43,483 nt of DNA from Desmonostoc muscorum FACHB-395. Lineage in GTDB: Bacteria > Cyanobacteriota > Cyanobacteriia > Cyanobacteriales > Nostocaceae. The translations under genes and the position numbers were made by a program. This document shows, piece by piece, positions 16,302-25,672 of the stretch. Location of the stretch: NCBI RefSeq assembly GCF_014698035.1, contig NZ_JACJSF010000068.1:1-43483 (forward strand). Direction: 5' to 3'. The notes under the pieces were generated by a model that worked only from the letters and a program-made list of their open reading frames with translations, searched no databases and had not been told where the DNA came from. The number at the start of each line of letters is the position of its first letter. Positions within the stretch are counted from its first letter, which is position 1.

Positions 16302-16813
16302 GTTAGGTTCCCCGTCTGCTTCGCCTATTTATTCTCAACTTGACCGACAATCAGCGCAACCCCTTTAACAGTTATCAGTTATCAGTTGTCAGTTTTGTTG
16401 CTGGGTTTAAGCCCCCAGCACATAGTTATTCAGTGAACACTGGAAACTGCTAACTGATTTAAATCCCCTACCATCCGCCTGATAACTATTTACTGATTTA
16501 ATGTTCGGGTGTTGCTAACTTCAATTATGATTCACTGACTTCGGGCGAAAAGATGGATGTTTTCAGTAATTATAGTCAAATCTAGATACTTATTTTAAAG
16601 GGAATGGGGAATGGGGGGACAAGGGGACAAGGGGACAAGGAGACAAGGGGTTAGAACTTGAAACAGGTCTTTCCCCTTGTCCCCAATTCTCCTTGTCCCC
16701 AAGTCCTCTTCCCAATTCCCAATGCCCAATGACTAATAACTTTACAGCGCCATCGCCTAACACCTAAGCTGGATTTAGGATTCATCCAGAGGATTTACAC
16801 AGGCGATCGCTCG
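16302..16813. other. Repeat-filled divergent spacer between lpdA and SWIM gene
   Basis: About 510 bp. The part at 16371-16495 is a fold-back built from GTTATCAGTTATCAGTT and AACTGAT/GATAACT units, with a TGCTGGG/CCCAGCA hairpin at 16399-16420. Copy B of the G/C-rich dispersed repeat occupies 16601-16731. Little unique sequence remains for promoters. Confidence 0.7.
16601..16731. repeat. Dispersed G-rich/C-rich fold-back repeat, copy B
   Basis: Tandem GGGGACAA units (about 16614-16650) face the complementary CTTGTCCCC units. The 74-bp core at 16648-16721 matches copies A and C except for a few bases. Confidence 0.75.
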
Positions 16814-18589
16814 ATGTCTATTCCCCAAATTACTGAATTTACTATCCGCCGTCATGCCAACACCAAATCTTTCCAACGCGGCGAGGCATACTATGAGGCT
16901 GGTGCTGTTCATGCTGTTACCCAACGTGGTCATCTACTTCAAGCGGAAGTTGCAGGTACTGAAGCAAGACCTTATCATGTCAATTTGAGTTTCGATAGCA
17001 GTGGGTTAACCTCAGCAAACTGCACCTGTGCCTACAACTTTGACGGGTGGTGCAAACACATTATCGCCACGATGCTTGTCTGTGTGCGTGATTCAGAAAG
17101 TATTGAACAGCGCCCCACCCTAGAACAACTACTCAATCGCCTGGATAATATCCAAACTCAAAGGCTGCTGCAAGAGTTGGTAAATGAATACCCACCACTA
17201 ATTGATGCGATTGACCGTCATGTAGGTTGGATGACGAATCCTATTGTTGAGCAAACAAGCATAAAACCCTTGCGCCGCCGTACTATTGATCCAGCTCCCA
17301 TTCGACGGCAAGTCCGGCAAATTATTCGGGATGCTGTGCGCTTCTTTGAGGAAGGGTGTGAAGAAGACCCAATTGCCGAAGAATTGGTGAGTGTGGTGCA
17401 AACTGCGGTAGCTTTTAGTGAACGAGGAGAGGGTGAAAATGCGATCGCTATTTTAGAAGCGATTACCTTTACTTGTGTGGAAAATTGGGACGATATTGCA
17501 GATTACGGCGCTGAAAATGATGAAATTGTCGGGGAATTAAATGAGGCTTGGTGTGAAGCAATTCTGACTGCTGAACTTACCCCAGAAGAAAAAGTTGATA
17601 TTCAAATAAATTTGGAAGCTTGGCAAGATGAGTGGAATGCTGATTTTGGCCTAGTGATGGAAGCTTTACGGCAAGGTTGGGATTATCCGCCCCTAGTGCA
17701 AGTTCTCCAAGGTAATATTACCGAAAGGGGAGCTTGGGAAGAAGACGTGCCAGACTATGCAGATGATTTGGCACTAATTCGGCTAAAAATTCTTGAGCGT
17801 CAAGAACGTTACCAAGAATACCTATATTTAGCAGAAGCTGAAGGACAAACCCAGCAGTATCTCACAATGTTAGGGCGTTTGGGCAGAGTAGAAGAAGCAG
17901 TTGATGCTGCTCAAACCCAGATGAACTCAATGGAAGAGGCTTTTGCCCTAGCGAAAGCCCTAAGCGAACAGGGGGCGTTACAGCAATCACTAGATATAGC
18001 TCAGAGTGGGTTAAATTTACCAGGTAATTGTCAGTACGAATTAGGAATTTGGACAAGTGATTTAGCTGCTGAATTGGGTAATAACGAAGCTGCTTTATTA
18101 GCAATTAAGGCGGCTTTTCAAGTCAAGCCCTCCTTTGTTGACTACGAAAAGATGGCAGAATTAGCTGGGGAAAACTGGGAAACTGTCAAAACAGACCTGC
18201 TGAGAATTATTCGTACTTATAGTGGTTGGGGAACAGAATCAGCCAAGGTAGATATATTCTTGCATGAGGGGCTAATTGATGATGCAATTGCGATCGCTAG
18301 TGAACTCAGTTCTTATTATTCAGAATTGATTCATCGCGTCATGAATGCCGCTATCCCTCACAATCCAACTTGGGTGATTGCTAATGCGCGTCGCCGTGCC
18401 GAAAAGATTATGGATGGAGGTAAGGCAGAATATTACTACTATGCGGTTGAATGGTTAAAAAAAGTCCGTGCCGCCTACTTGGAATCTGGGAAGAAAGCTG
18501 ACTGGTTAAGCTACCGGGAAAACTTGATGCAAACCCACGCTCGTAAACGTAAATTGATGGGAATGTTACAGCAAAGGGATATGGAGTAA
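16814..18589 (+). CDS. SWIM zinc-finger protein with TPR-like helical body
   Basis: 591 aa. The SWIM finger C70-x-C72...C80-x-H82 lies in 'CTCAYNFDGWCKHIIATML', preceded by the usual beta-rich stretch ('SFQRGEAYYEAGAVHAV'). The rest (about 120-590) is helical with TPR-like features ('RLKILERQERYQEYLYLAEAEGQ', 'YLTMLGRLGRVEEAVDAAQTQM'), ending in a basic tail ('ARKRKLMGML'). SWIM domains bind DNA or proteins; bacterial ones often accompany SNF2-type helicases or MoxR/vWA modules, but none is adjacent here. The ATG at 16814 has no clear Shine-Dalgarno and follows a GCGATCGC. The function is not known. Confidence 0.88.
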   Translation: MSIPQITEFTIRRHANTKSFQRGEAYYEAGAVHAVTQRGHLLQAEVAGTEARPYHVNLSFDSSGLTSANCTCAYNFDGWCKHIIATMLVCVRDSESIEQRPTLEQLLNRLDNIQTQRLLQELVNEYPPLIDAIDRHVGWMTNPIVEQTSIKPLRRRTIDPAPIRRQVRQIIRDAVRFFEEGCEEDPIAEELVSVVQTAVAFSERGEGENAIAILEAITFTCVENWDDIADYGAENDEIVGELNEAWCEAILTAELTPEEKVDIQINLEAWQDEWNADFGLVMEALRQGWDYPPLVQVLQGNITERGAWEEDVPDYADDLALIRLKILERQERYQEYLYLAEAEGQTQQYLTMLGRLGRVEEAVDAAQTQMNSMEEAFALAKALSEQGALQQSLDIAQSGLNLPGNCQYELGIWTSDLAAELGNNEAALLAIKAAFQVKPSFVDYEKMAELAGENWETVKTDLLRIIRTYSGWGTESAKVDIFLHEGLIDDAIAIASELSSYYSELIHRVMNAAIPHNPTWVIANARRRAEKIMDGGKAEYYYYAVEWLKKVRAAYLESGKKADWLSYRENLMQTHARKRKLMGMLQQRDME

Positions 18590-18658
18590 AAAATATTATT
18601 TTTAAGCTTTCATTTAATGGACATCTCCAGAAATTAAATATGCGTTAACCAGAACCCT

Positions 18659-18689
18659 TGTAGAGACGTAGCACTGCTACGTCTCTACA
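18659..18689 (+). terminator. Strong hairpin with T-rich tail after the SWIM gene
   Basis: TGTAGAGACGTAGCA and TGCTACGTCTCTACA are fully complementary around a single base, so the real loop is about 3-5 nt. TTCTTTTT follows. It is about 70 bp past the SWIM stop. The TAGAGACG core is also a dispersed repeat; the same 8-mer pair recurs at 18718-18743. Confidence 0.65.
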
Positions 18690-18717
18690 TTCTTTTTCGG
18701 AGATGTCTAATGGGTTG

Positions 18718-18743
18718 TAGAGACGCAAATTTTTACGTCTCTA
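18718..18743. repeat. Second TAGAGACG/CGTCTCTA hairpin
   Basis: Eight-base perfect arms with a 10-base T-rich loop, repeating the arm sequence of the hairpin 30 bp upstream. Confidence 0.6.
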
Positions 18744-18901
18744 GAAAGTTTTAATGAAAAACCACTGATCAAATTGAATGGCATTTTTAAATTTAGATTT
18801 GCCCAAGATATTAACCTTAACGGCAAAAGATGAAGTAAGATTCACATCTGAGACAGTTTCCGTATAATTCCATAGTTACGGACAAAAAATAGTGCAGTGC
18901 G

Positions 18902-20698
18902 ATGATTAATAAATATCCTCAGAATCTTATTGCGTCCCATTTACCACTGAGTATGCTTGTATTACTCAGCAGCATATCTTCTAATCCACTGAAAGCTCAG
19001 GCTGTTGATACTACACAATTACCAACTAGTACTTTCATCCTTTCACAACAACAACTCCCACCACCACAAGATTTACAACCAACCGTACCTTCACCAGTTC
19101 CCTCACCTGAACTGCCTCAGCCACTTCCCCCACCAGCAGAACTATTTCCCCCCTCTGTCCCAACTCCCACACCTGATGAACCACTACCTGGTAAGTTTCC
19201 TCAAACTATTGTTGTTGAACGGTTTGAAGTTATTGGTAGCACAGTTTTCAGTCCCGAAGAGTTAGCCGTCGCCACTGCTGAATTTACCAAACGACCAATA
19301 TCGCTCAGTGAAGTGTATCAAGCACGTTCTAAAATTACTGATCTATACGTCAGAAATGGTTATATTACCTCTGGTGCATACATCCCACCCCAAACAATTC
19401 AATCCGGTGTTGTAAAAATTCAGGTGGTTGAAGGTAAATTAGAAGATATTCAAGTAACTGGAACTCGGCGGTTGAATCCGAATTATGTCCGTAGCCGCCT
19501 AGCAATAGCTACATCAGCGCCTCTGAATCGGCAGCGTCTACTAGAAGCACTACAACTCTTGCAACTGAATCCTTTGATTCAAAACGTTTCTGCTGAACTC
19601 TCCGCAGGATCGCGGACTGGTTCGAGTCTTTTGGAAGTCAAGGTTAGTGAGGCAAAAACCTTTAGTAGCCAGATAGTTCTTGATAATGGGCGATCGCCTA
19701 GTGTTGGCAGTTTTCGCCGCCGATTACAATTGAATGAAGCCAACTTATTGGGATTGGGAGACGCTCTAGGTGTCGCTTACACTAATACCGATGGTAGCAA
19801 CTCCCTTGACGCGAACTATACATTACCACTCAATCCCCGCAATGGCACACTGACTTTCAACTATGGCATCACATCAAGCAATGTCATTGAACCTCCTTTC
19901 GACGTTTTAGATATCCACTCAGATTCTCGCTATTACGAACTGACATTCCGCCAGCCAATAGTTCAAACTCCGACACAAGAATTCGCCCTTGGGTTGACAG
20001 CCTCTCGGCGCGAAAGTGATATTTCGTCTTTGCTACAGAGAGAAGGGTTTCCCGGCTCTGTACTTTCACCAGGAGCTGATGAACAGGGACACACTAAGGT
20101 ATCTGCATTCCGATTTTTTCAAGAATGGACGAGTCGTAACAGCCGTGAAGTCATCGCCCTCCGCTCTCAATTTAGTTTGGGTATAGATATCTTGAGTCCC
20201 ACGATTAATCAAAACGCTCCCGATAGCCGTTTTTTTGCTTGGCAAGGACAAGCGCAGTGGGTACGCCTTTTAGCTCCTGAAACCTTAATGTTGCTGCGTT
20301 TAAATACGCAACTTGCATCTAGAACACTTCTGCCTTTAGAGCAATTTGGCTTAGGTGGGCAGGATAGTATTCGGGGCTATCGTCAAGATTACCTGCTGAC
20401 GGATAATGGGACTTTTGTCTCTGCGGAAGTTCAAGTACCAATTCTGCGCTTACCCAAGATAGATAGCACGTTACAGGTTGTTCCCTTTGTGGATTTTGGT
20501 GTTGGTTGGAATAGTTCAGATAGAGAGAATCCCAACCCTAATACTTTAGCTGCTGTTGGTCTGGGGTTGCGTTGGTCACAGGGCGATCGCTTCACTGTTC
20601 GTCTTGATTGGGGCGTTCCTTTAATCTCAGTTGAATCAAATGAGAGAACATTACAAGAAAACGGTCTGTATTTTAGTTTGCTGTATAATCCTTTTTAA
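18902..20698 (+). CDS. ShlB/FhaC/HecB-type outer-membrane transporter (TpsB)
   Basis: 598 aa. A signal peptide (about 1-34, ending near 'SSNPLKAQA') is followed by a Pro-rich linker (about 55-100), then two POTRA domains (about 106-260: 'VERFEVIGSTVFSPEELA', 'VQVVEGKLEDIQVTGTRRL'-like). A 16-strand Omp85-type barrel follows, with the conserved 'LGGQDSIRGYRQDYL' loop motif and a terminal aromatic (F598). TpsB proteins export one large TpsA exoprotein through the outer membrane. No TpsA gene with a TPS domain is visible on either side, so this is an orphan in this window. Other Omp85 roles are less likely given the ShlB-type POTRA and the linker. The promoter region lies in the 18590-18901 spacer. 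Confidence 0.9.
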   Translation: MINKYPQNLIASHLPLSMLVLLSSISSNPLKAQAVDTTQLPTSTFILSQQQLPPPQDLQPTVPSPVPSPELPQPLPPPAELFPPSVPTPTPDEPLPGKFPQTIVVERFEVIGSTVFSPEELAVATAEFTKRPISLSEVYQARSKITDLYVRNGYITSGAYIPPQTIQSGVVKIQVVEGKLEDIQVTGTRRLNPNYVRSRLAIATSAPLNRQRLLEALQLLQLNPLIQNVSAELSAGSRTGSSLLEVKVSEAKTFSSQIVLDNGRSPSVGSFRRRLQLNEANLLGLGDALGVAYTNTDGSNSLDANYTLPLNPRNGTLTFNYGITSSNVIEPPFDVLDIHSDSRYYELTFRQPIVQTPTQEFALGLTASRRESDISSLLQREGFPGSVLSPGADEQGHTKVSAFRFFQEWTSRNSREVIALRSQFSLGIDILSPTINQNAPDSRFFAWQGQAQWVRLLAPETLMLLRLNTQLASRTLLPLEQFGLGGQDSIRGYRQDYLLTDNGTFVSAEVQVPILRLPKIDSTLQVVPFVDFGVGWNSSDRENPNPNTLAAVGLGLRWSQGDRFTVRLDWGVPLISVESNERTLQENGLYFSLLYNPF

Positions 20699-21384
20699 AA
20701 TTTAAGTGTTAGAAACAGTTTATTCTCTTACCTCATCTACAATAGGCTTCTCTAACGAGACGCTACTTCGACCTAGGAGTACACTAACGGGGGGTTCCCG
20801 CCATTAAAAACTAAAAATCAGACGGTTATTTATATAATGTGGAGTTTATGCACCACTCAGAATAAAAATCCGTAAATATACTATATATTCTATTCAGTGT
20901 TTGATTTTATTCTGGGTATCCTAAGAAAGACAGGTTGAGGCTAAATAGACGAAGGGACAAAGCTTATAACTTATCTCTGGGACTTCCAGTTAAAAAATTT
21001 TCCAACCAATGATCGTGGTTGTAGGGTGTGTTATCGCGACAAGGTAATGCAACTGTTATCTGTAGGTGGTACGTTACTGGCTATAACATACCCTACTAGA
21101 TAATTTATTTTTTGGAAATCCAAATGAGTCTAGAGAACAGCTAGAACTTCTACCGCAAAACTGATTGAACAATTAGCCATATTATTCAAGAGGTTAATCA
21201 TAAATAAAATGGTTGGTTTGCAACTCACACCAATTTTGTGATGCCTGCGGCGGGCTACGCCTACGTAGGTGGTGACAAATTTTATGAAGCAGGTTTTGCT
21301 AGAAGTTAAGACTTTCAGACCGTACTTCTGGGAGTTTTATTTTTCAGACTAAGACAAAAATATATGAGAATTTGAGGAACAGCC
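20699..21384. other. Non-coding spacer with dispersed repeats
   Basis: 686 bp. It contains short Nostoc-type repeats (TCTCTAACGAGACGCTAC near 20750, GCGGCGGGCTACGCCTACG near 21249) and the small inverted-repeat unit at 21021-21096. No reading frame is convincing. Confidence 0.65.
21021..21096. repeat. 76-bp inverted-repeat element with GTAGGGTGTGTTA ends
   Basis: GTAGGGTGTGTTA (21021-21033) and TAACATACCCTAC (21084-21096) are complementary except for one base. The unit has no coding capacity. It looks like a MITE or a member of a dispersed palindromic repeat family. Confidence 0.55.
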
Positions 21385-24021
21385 ATGCTAGGAAATGAGC
21401 GGGAAAAAATACGCCATCTGTTGGTCATCAAAGACCTGCAAGGGCGGAGAACTGTCCCCCTACGAGAGACTACTTATTCTCTGGGGCGGCATCCTGCAAA
21501 CACCATTGTCTTGGTTTCCCAGTCAGTATCAATGCAACACGCAATTTTGTTGCGAGTAACTGTTCCAGAAACTGACCAATATGGCTTCCAGATTATTGAT
21601 GGCAACTTCAAGGGTAAAGGAAGTACTAATGGCTTATTTATAAATGGGACTAAATCCTTTTCTCATAATCTTAGAAATGGAGATACTATTGCCTTTGGCA
21701 GCAATCAAGCTCAGGCTAAATATTATGCTATTTCCAACATTTCAGAAGAAGCATTTTCTGAATCTTTTGATGTTGAAGACTTATCTGGTTTTCTATCAGA
21801 GCAAGCCAGTCCTGCCAATCCTTTTCAAACCCTAGCTATCGATCCCAGCTTGGAAGCAGCTAGTGAGTCTGCCTTAGCTCGTCTAGCATCTTTCCCTGAA
21901 CTCATCCCTAATCCAATTATTGAGATGGATTTCCAGGGAATAGTGACTTACATCAATCCTGCTGCTACTCTCAAGTTTCCCAAACTCAGGGAAGTTGGGA
22001 CAGAACACCCAATATTAGCAGGACTCCTGAGTACAGTTAAGAATTTAGAAAAAAATTCTTTTGTGCGGGAGGTGGAAGTAGATACAGAAGTTTTTGAACA
22101 ATCCGTTCTTTACCTTCCTCAAAGTGATTTAATTAGAACTTTTATTATTAGGGATATTACAGAGCAAAAACAAGCTACAGCCGAATTGCGTCAGCGCGAT
22201 CGCTTGCTGCAAGCAGTTGCAGAAGCTGCTAATTATTTGCTGGGGGAAATGAATTACGAAACTGGTATTGAGCGAGCTTTAGCGATACTGGGCGAAGCTG
22301 CCAAAGCAGATCGTGCTTATCTTTTTCAAAACCATCCCCATCCTGCTACAGGGGAAAGAGCAGTCAGTTTGCGGTTTGAATGGACGCAATCTTTAATTGA
22401 ATCTACCCACCACCATTGGCAGAATCAGGTTTATCAAGGTTCTGGATTAGCCCGTTGGTATACTATTCTTTGTAGCGGCCAGTCAATTAGCGGACTCACC
22501 CAAAAATTTCCGATCGCAGAACAAGAATTCCTCATTAGAGATGGCATTCAATCCCTTCTTTTGGTGCCTCTCCGCTTGGAGAATGAGTGCTGGGGCTATC
22601 TTGGCTTGGCAGACTGCACCTTTGAACGTCATTGGTCAAAGCACGAAGAATCTACACTTTTGACAATGGCCGCTAGTATTATTGGTGCCCGGCAACGTCA
22701 GCAAGTAGAAGAAAAGATTCGCTATCAAGCCCTCCATGACATGCTGACAGGGTTGCCCAATCGCCTACTATTTAACGAACTGCTGAGTAAAACTCTGCCC
22801 AATGCCACTCGGAATGGCGAAAGTTTAGCTGTGATCTTCCTCGACCTGGATCGCTTCAAGGTAATTAATGACACTCTGGGGCATACTTTGGGAGACCAAT
22901 TGTTAAAAAACGTCGCTCAAAGATTACAAGATTTACTCAGAGGGGGAGACACTATAGCCCGTTGGGGAGGCGATGAGTTTACTATCTTACTCCCACGAGT
23001 CACTGATATTGAAGAAGTAACGCAAGTGGCGTACAGAATTTTACAAACCTTAGAAGATCCTTTTTATCTCCAAGGGCATGAACTTTATGTGACTGCCAGC
23101 CTCGGTATTGCGTTGCTTGATAACAACAGTCCTGATGCCGAAACACTAATCCAGCACGCAGATGCCGCTTTATACTACGCCAAAGACAAAGGGCGGAATA
23201 ACTATCAATTTTATAGTGTTTCTCTGAGCGCCAAGAATCCTGAACTTCTGACTTTAGAAAAGAGTTTGCGTTATGCCCTAGAACGTGAAGAATTTACGGT
23301 GTTCTATCAACCTCGTGTGAACATTAGCACAGGAGAAATTACTGGTATGGAGGCTCTGTTGCGTTGGCAGCACCCAGAAATGGGATTGGTTGCACCCAGT
23401 GTCTTCATTCCCCTCGCCGAAGAAAGTGGATTAATTATCGCCATCGGCGAATGGGTGCTACGGACAGCCTGTATGCAAAATAAAACCTGGCAAGATTCAG
23501 GATTGCCACCTATAACTATGGCTGTCAATCTTTCTCTGAAGCAGTTCCGCCAACCCAAATTAGTGGAGATTATAACCAGAGTTTTAGAGCAAACGGGTCT
23601 AGATGCCCACTTTTTAGAATTAGAAATTATGGAAACCACAGCCATTGAAGACTTGGGTTTTACCAGAACGGTGTTAGAGGAGCTAAAGCAGATGGGTGTT
23701 AACATCTCCATTGATGACTTTGGTACGGGTCACTCCTCGCTCTCGCGCCTACAGCTTTTGCCACTCCACAATCTCAAAATAGATCAGTCTTTCATGAGAG
23801 ATTTGAAGCCGGATTCAAAAGTATCTCATATTATCCAGGCCATAGTTACCTTGGGACACAGCTTGGGATTGAAGTTGACAGCCGAAGGGGTGGAAACAGC
23901 AGAACAATTGGAGTTCTTGAAATCTATCGACTGTGAGGAGGTACAGGGCTATTTCTTCTACCGCCCACTTCCTGAACAGAAAGCAACAGAAATTCTCGAA
24001 AGTAAACGACCAATCATCTAG
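21385..24021 (+). CDS. FHA-PAS-GAF-GGDEF-EAL cyclic-di-GMP signalling protein
   Basis: 878 aa, cytoplasmic. An FHA domain (about 15-110: 'YSLGRHPANTIVL', 'SMQHAIL', 'GSTNGLFING') binds phosphothreonine peptides. Then come a PAS-like segment (about 165-265), a GAF domain (about 285-440), GGDEF (about 450-610; motif 528-532, with an RGGD inhibitory I-site five residues before it) and EAL (about 620-875; 'EALLRW' at 656-661, 'DDFGTGHSSL', 'EGVETAEQLE'). Both catalytic motifs are intact, so it could both make and degrade c-di-GMP. The FHA domain suggests control by a Ser/Thr kinase. The stop TAG is the first three bases of an inverted-repeat element. No kinase is adjacent. Confidence 0.95.
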   Translation: MLGNEREKIRHLLVIKDLQGRRTVPLRETTYSLGRHPANTIVLVSQSVSMQHAILLRVTVPETDQYGFQIIDGNFKGKGSTNGLFINGTKSFSHNLRNGDTIAFGSNQAQAKYYAISNISEEAFSESFDVEDLSGFLSEQASPANPFQTLAIDPSLEAASESALARLASFPELIPNPIIEMDFQGIVTYINPAATLKFPKLREVGTEHPILAGLLSTVKNLEKNSFVREVEVDTEVFEQSVLYLPQSDLIRTFIIRDITEQKQATAELRQRDRLLQAVAEAANYLLGEMNYETGIERALAILGEAAKADRAYLFQNHPHPATGERAVSLRFEWTQSLIESTHHHWQNQVYQGSGLARWYTILCSGQSISGLTQKFPIAEQEFLIRDGIQSLLLVPLRLENECWGYLGLADCTFERHWSKHEESTLLTMAASIIGARQRQQVEEKIRYQALHDMLTGLPNRLLFNELLSKTLPNATRNGESLAVIFLDLDRFKVINDTLGHTLGDQLLKNVAQRLQDLLRGGDTIARWGGDEFTILLPRVTDIEEVTQVAYRILQTLEDPFYLQGHELYVTASLGIALLDNNSPDAETLIQHADAALYYAKDKGRNNYQFYSVSLSAKNPELLTLEKSLRYALEREEFTVFYQPRVNISTGEITGMEALLRWQHPEMGLVAPSVFIPLAEESGLIIAIGEWVLRTACMQNKTWQDSGLPPITMAVNLSLKQFRQPKLVEIITRVLEQTGLDAHFLELEIMETTAIEDLGFTRTVLEELKQMGVNISIDDFGTGHSSLSRLQLLPLHNLKIDQSFMRDLKPDSKVSHIIQAIVTLGHSLGLKLTAEGVETAEQLEFLKSIDCEEVQGYFFYRPLPEQKATEILESKRPII

Positions 24022-24110
24022 TACCGCAAGGCGGAATTAAAAATTAAAAATGAATACAGCATAAGCATTTCATTTATTTATGGGTGGTTTATTTCCGCCG
24101 TGTTGTACTA
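24019..24110. repeat. 92-bp inverted-repeat element supplying the stop codon of the GGDEF-EAL gene
   Basis: TAGTACCGCAAGGCGGAA (24019-24036) and TTCCGCCGTGTTGTACTA (24093-24110) are 15/18 complementary. The interior is AT-rich (AATTAAAAATTAAAAAT). The TAG at its left edge is the stop codon of the preceding gene. Confidence 0.65.
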
Positions 24111-24158
24111 GTACAAGGAAAAACTGTTTGTACCAGTAACGATACAATAGCATTCATC

Positions 24159-24263
24159 ATAATTCGTAATTCCTAGGGGTTGATACCCCCGTTCCCATAA
24201 ACAGCTTGTTTTGTATCGGGGTTAAAATTCAGTCACAAAACATAATTACGAATTACGAATTAT
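24159..24263. repeat. 105-bp fold-back with perfect 13-bp ends
   Basis: ATAATTCGTAATT (24159-24171) and AATTACGAATTAT (24251-24263) are perfectly complementary. It lies 31 bp before the deacetylase start. A similar AATTACGAATTACGAATT tract occurs near 8629-8645. Confidence 0.6.
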
Positions 24264-24294
24264 TTATTGTCCTGCTGCCAACTTTTTTCGTCTT

Positions 24295-25215
24295 ATGCTG
24301 CCAGTCATCTATTCCGACGAATTTTTAGATCACAAGACTGGAAAATACCATCCCGAAAAACCAGAACGTTTAACTGCGATCGCAAATGCCCTAAAAGCAG
24401 CTAGATTCACAGATAAAATTGACTGGCGATCGCCCACACCAGTATCAGAACAGCCATCACTGATGTCTATGTTGGTTAAAGCTCATAGCCCAGCCTACAT
24501 CAAAAAACTTTGGCAAATCGCTTCTAGTGGCGGCGGCCCTTTGGATGGAGATACACCAGTTTCCCCACGCAGTTATGATGTGGCATTGTTGGCAGTCAGT
24601 GCATGGCTAGATGGTGTTGAAGCTGTGTTAAAGTCGGCTAATCCAGCTTTTGTATTAGCACGTCCCCCAGGACATCATGCAGAAAGCGATGCTGGGATGG
24701 GCTTTTGCCTATTTTCTAATGCTGCGATCGCCGCTTTCTTTGCCCTTGAACAACCCGGAATTAACCGCGTCGCCATTCTCGATTGGGATGTCCATCACGG
24801 TAATGGTACTCAGGCGATCGTTGAAACTGAAGCACGTATCGCCTACTGTTCCCTACATCAATATCCATGTTATCCCGGTACTGGGAGAGCCACAGAACGC
24901 GGCTTTCATAATAATGTATTAAATTTACCAGTACCTCCTGGTAGTGATATTGCAGTGTATCAGCCACTATTTGAAAGACAAGTCATACCGTTTTTAGCCA
25001 ACTTTCAAGCGGATTTACTGATTGTGAGTGCTGGTTATGATGGCAATGCCGCCGATCCTCTAGCAAGTATCAATTTGCAGCCAGAAGACTATGCTTTATT
25101 TACTAATTATTGTCTAGGGCTAACTCGTAAAATTCTGTTTGGCTTAGAAGGTGGTTACGATTTTGATACTCTTTCTCAATCAGTTGTAGCGACAATTGAA
25201 TCCTGTCTACTTTAA
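24295..25215 (+). CDS. Histone deacetylase / acetylpolyamine amidohydrolase family protein
   Basis: 306 aa, a full single-domain class II-like deacetylase. Conserved 'RPPGHHAESDAGMGFCLFSNAAIAA' carries the catalytic H127-H128; zinc ligands D165 and H167 lie in 'ILDWDVHHGNG', and the third is the Asp in 'SAGYDGNAADP'; the transition-state Tyr is in 'LEGGYD'. It hydrolyses acetyl-lysine or acetyl-polyamine amides; the natural substrate in cyanobacteria is unknown. The ATG at 24295 fits the family N-terminus ('VIYSDEFLDHKTGKYHPEKPERL'). A terminator-like hairpin follows. Both flanking genes have separate signals, so it is probably monocistronic. Confidence 0.93.
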   Translation: MLPVIYSDEFLDHKTGKYHPEKPERLTAIANALKAARFTDKIDWRSPTPVSEQPSLMSMLVKAHSPAYIKKLWQIASSGGGPLDGDTPVSPRSYDVALLAVSAWLDGVEAVLKSANPAFVLARPPGHHAESDAGMGFCLFSNAAIAAFFALEQPGINRVAILDWDVHHGNGTQAIVETEARIAYCSLHQYPCYPGTGRATERGFHNNVLNLPVPPGSDIAVYQPLFERQVIPFLANFQADLLIVSAGYDGNAADPLASINLQPEDYALFTNYCLGLTRKILFGLEGGYDFDTLSQSVVATIESCLL

Positions 25216-25672
25216 ATTTTCTTGTTCCCCTGATTACCGAACAAAAGTTCACAAAAATCAAGCAGGTAAAGGTTTCCTGAACTGAAGAGTTGGGGAGAAG
25301 TCTCTCCCCCTTTTCTTCCTTTCAAGGATAAGTTTTTTAGTATGTCGAAAATAGTTGAGAAAATTCTCAAGTGTTTAACGTAGTTTGGTCGTTTCAGGAT
25401 TTAAGCATCGGTTGAAATAGTTAAAAAATGACCAAATACAAAATATCTACCCTTGTAAGCCCTTTTCTTCCTTGTTTCTTCTTCATGCCCCATACTTAAT
25501 GCACTTTTTTCTCAAGTTCATCAAATCTTCAGAAATAAAAATTTTGAATGGGGTTCTGAAAGAGCTAAAGTTTTGTTAAGATGCAATTGCTAGCAGTTTC
25601 TCAGCGAAATTCACCTATCAGGGTGTGGAGAAATAAAAAGTACTAGCAGCACAAATTTTCAAAGGTGAAGCA
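25216..25672. other. Spacer between deacetylase and small membrane peptide genes
   Basis: 457 bp. It holds a terminator-like hairpin at 25292-25320 and otherwise AT-rich sequence that probably contains the promoter of the small peptide gene. No further gene is seen. Confidence 0.6.
25292..25320 (+). terminator. Rho-independent-type hairpin after the deacetylase gene
   Basis: GGGGAGA-AGTC-TCTCCCC is a perfect 7-bp GC-rich stem, followed by CTTTTCTTCC. It lies about 77 bp after the stop. Confidence 0.6.

Larger units (their letters stand above)
18590..18901. other. Spacer with two dispersed-repeat hairpins
   Basis: Just over 300 bp with two hairpins (18659-18689, 18718-18743). The first is nested in a weaker inverted repeat: ACATCTCC near 18621-18628 and GGAGATGT near 18699-18706. 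No gene is seen. Confidence 0.6.
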
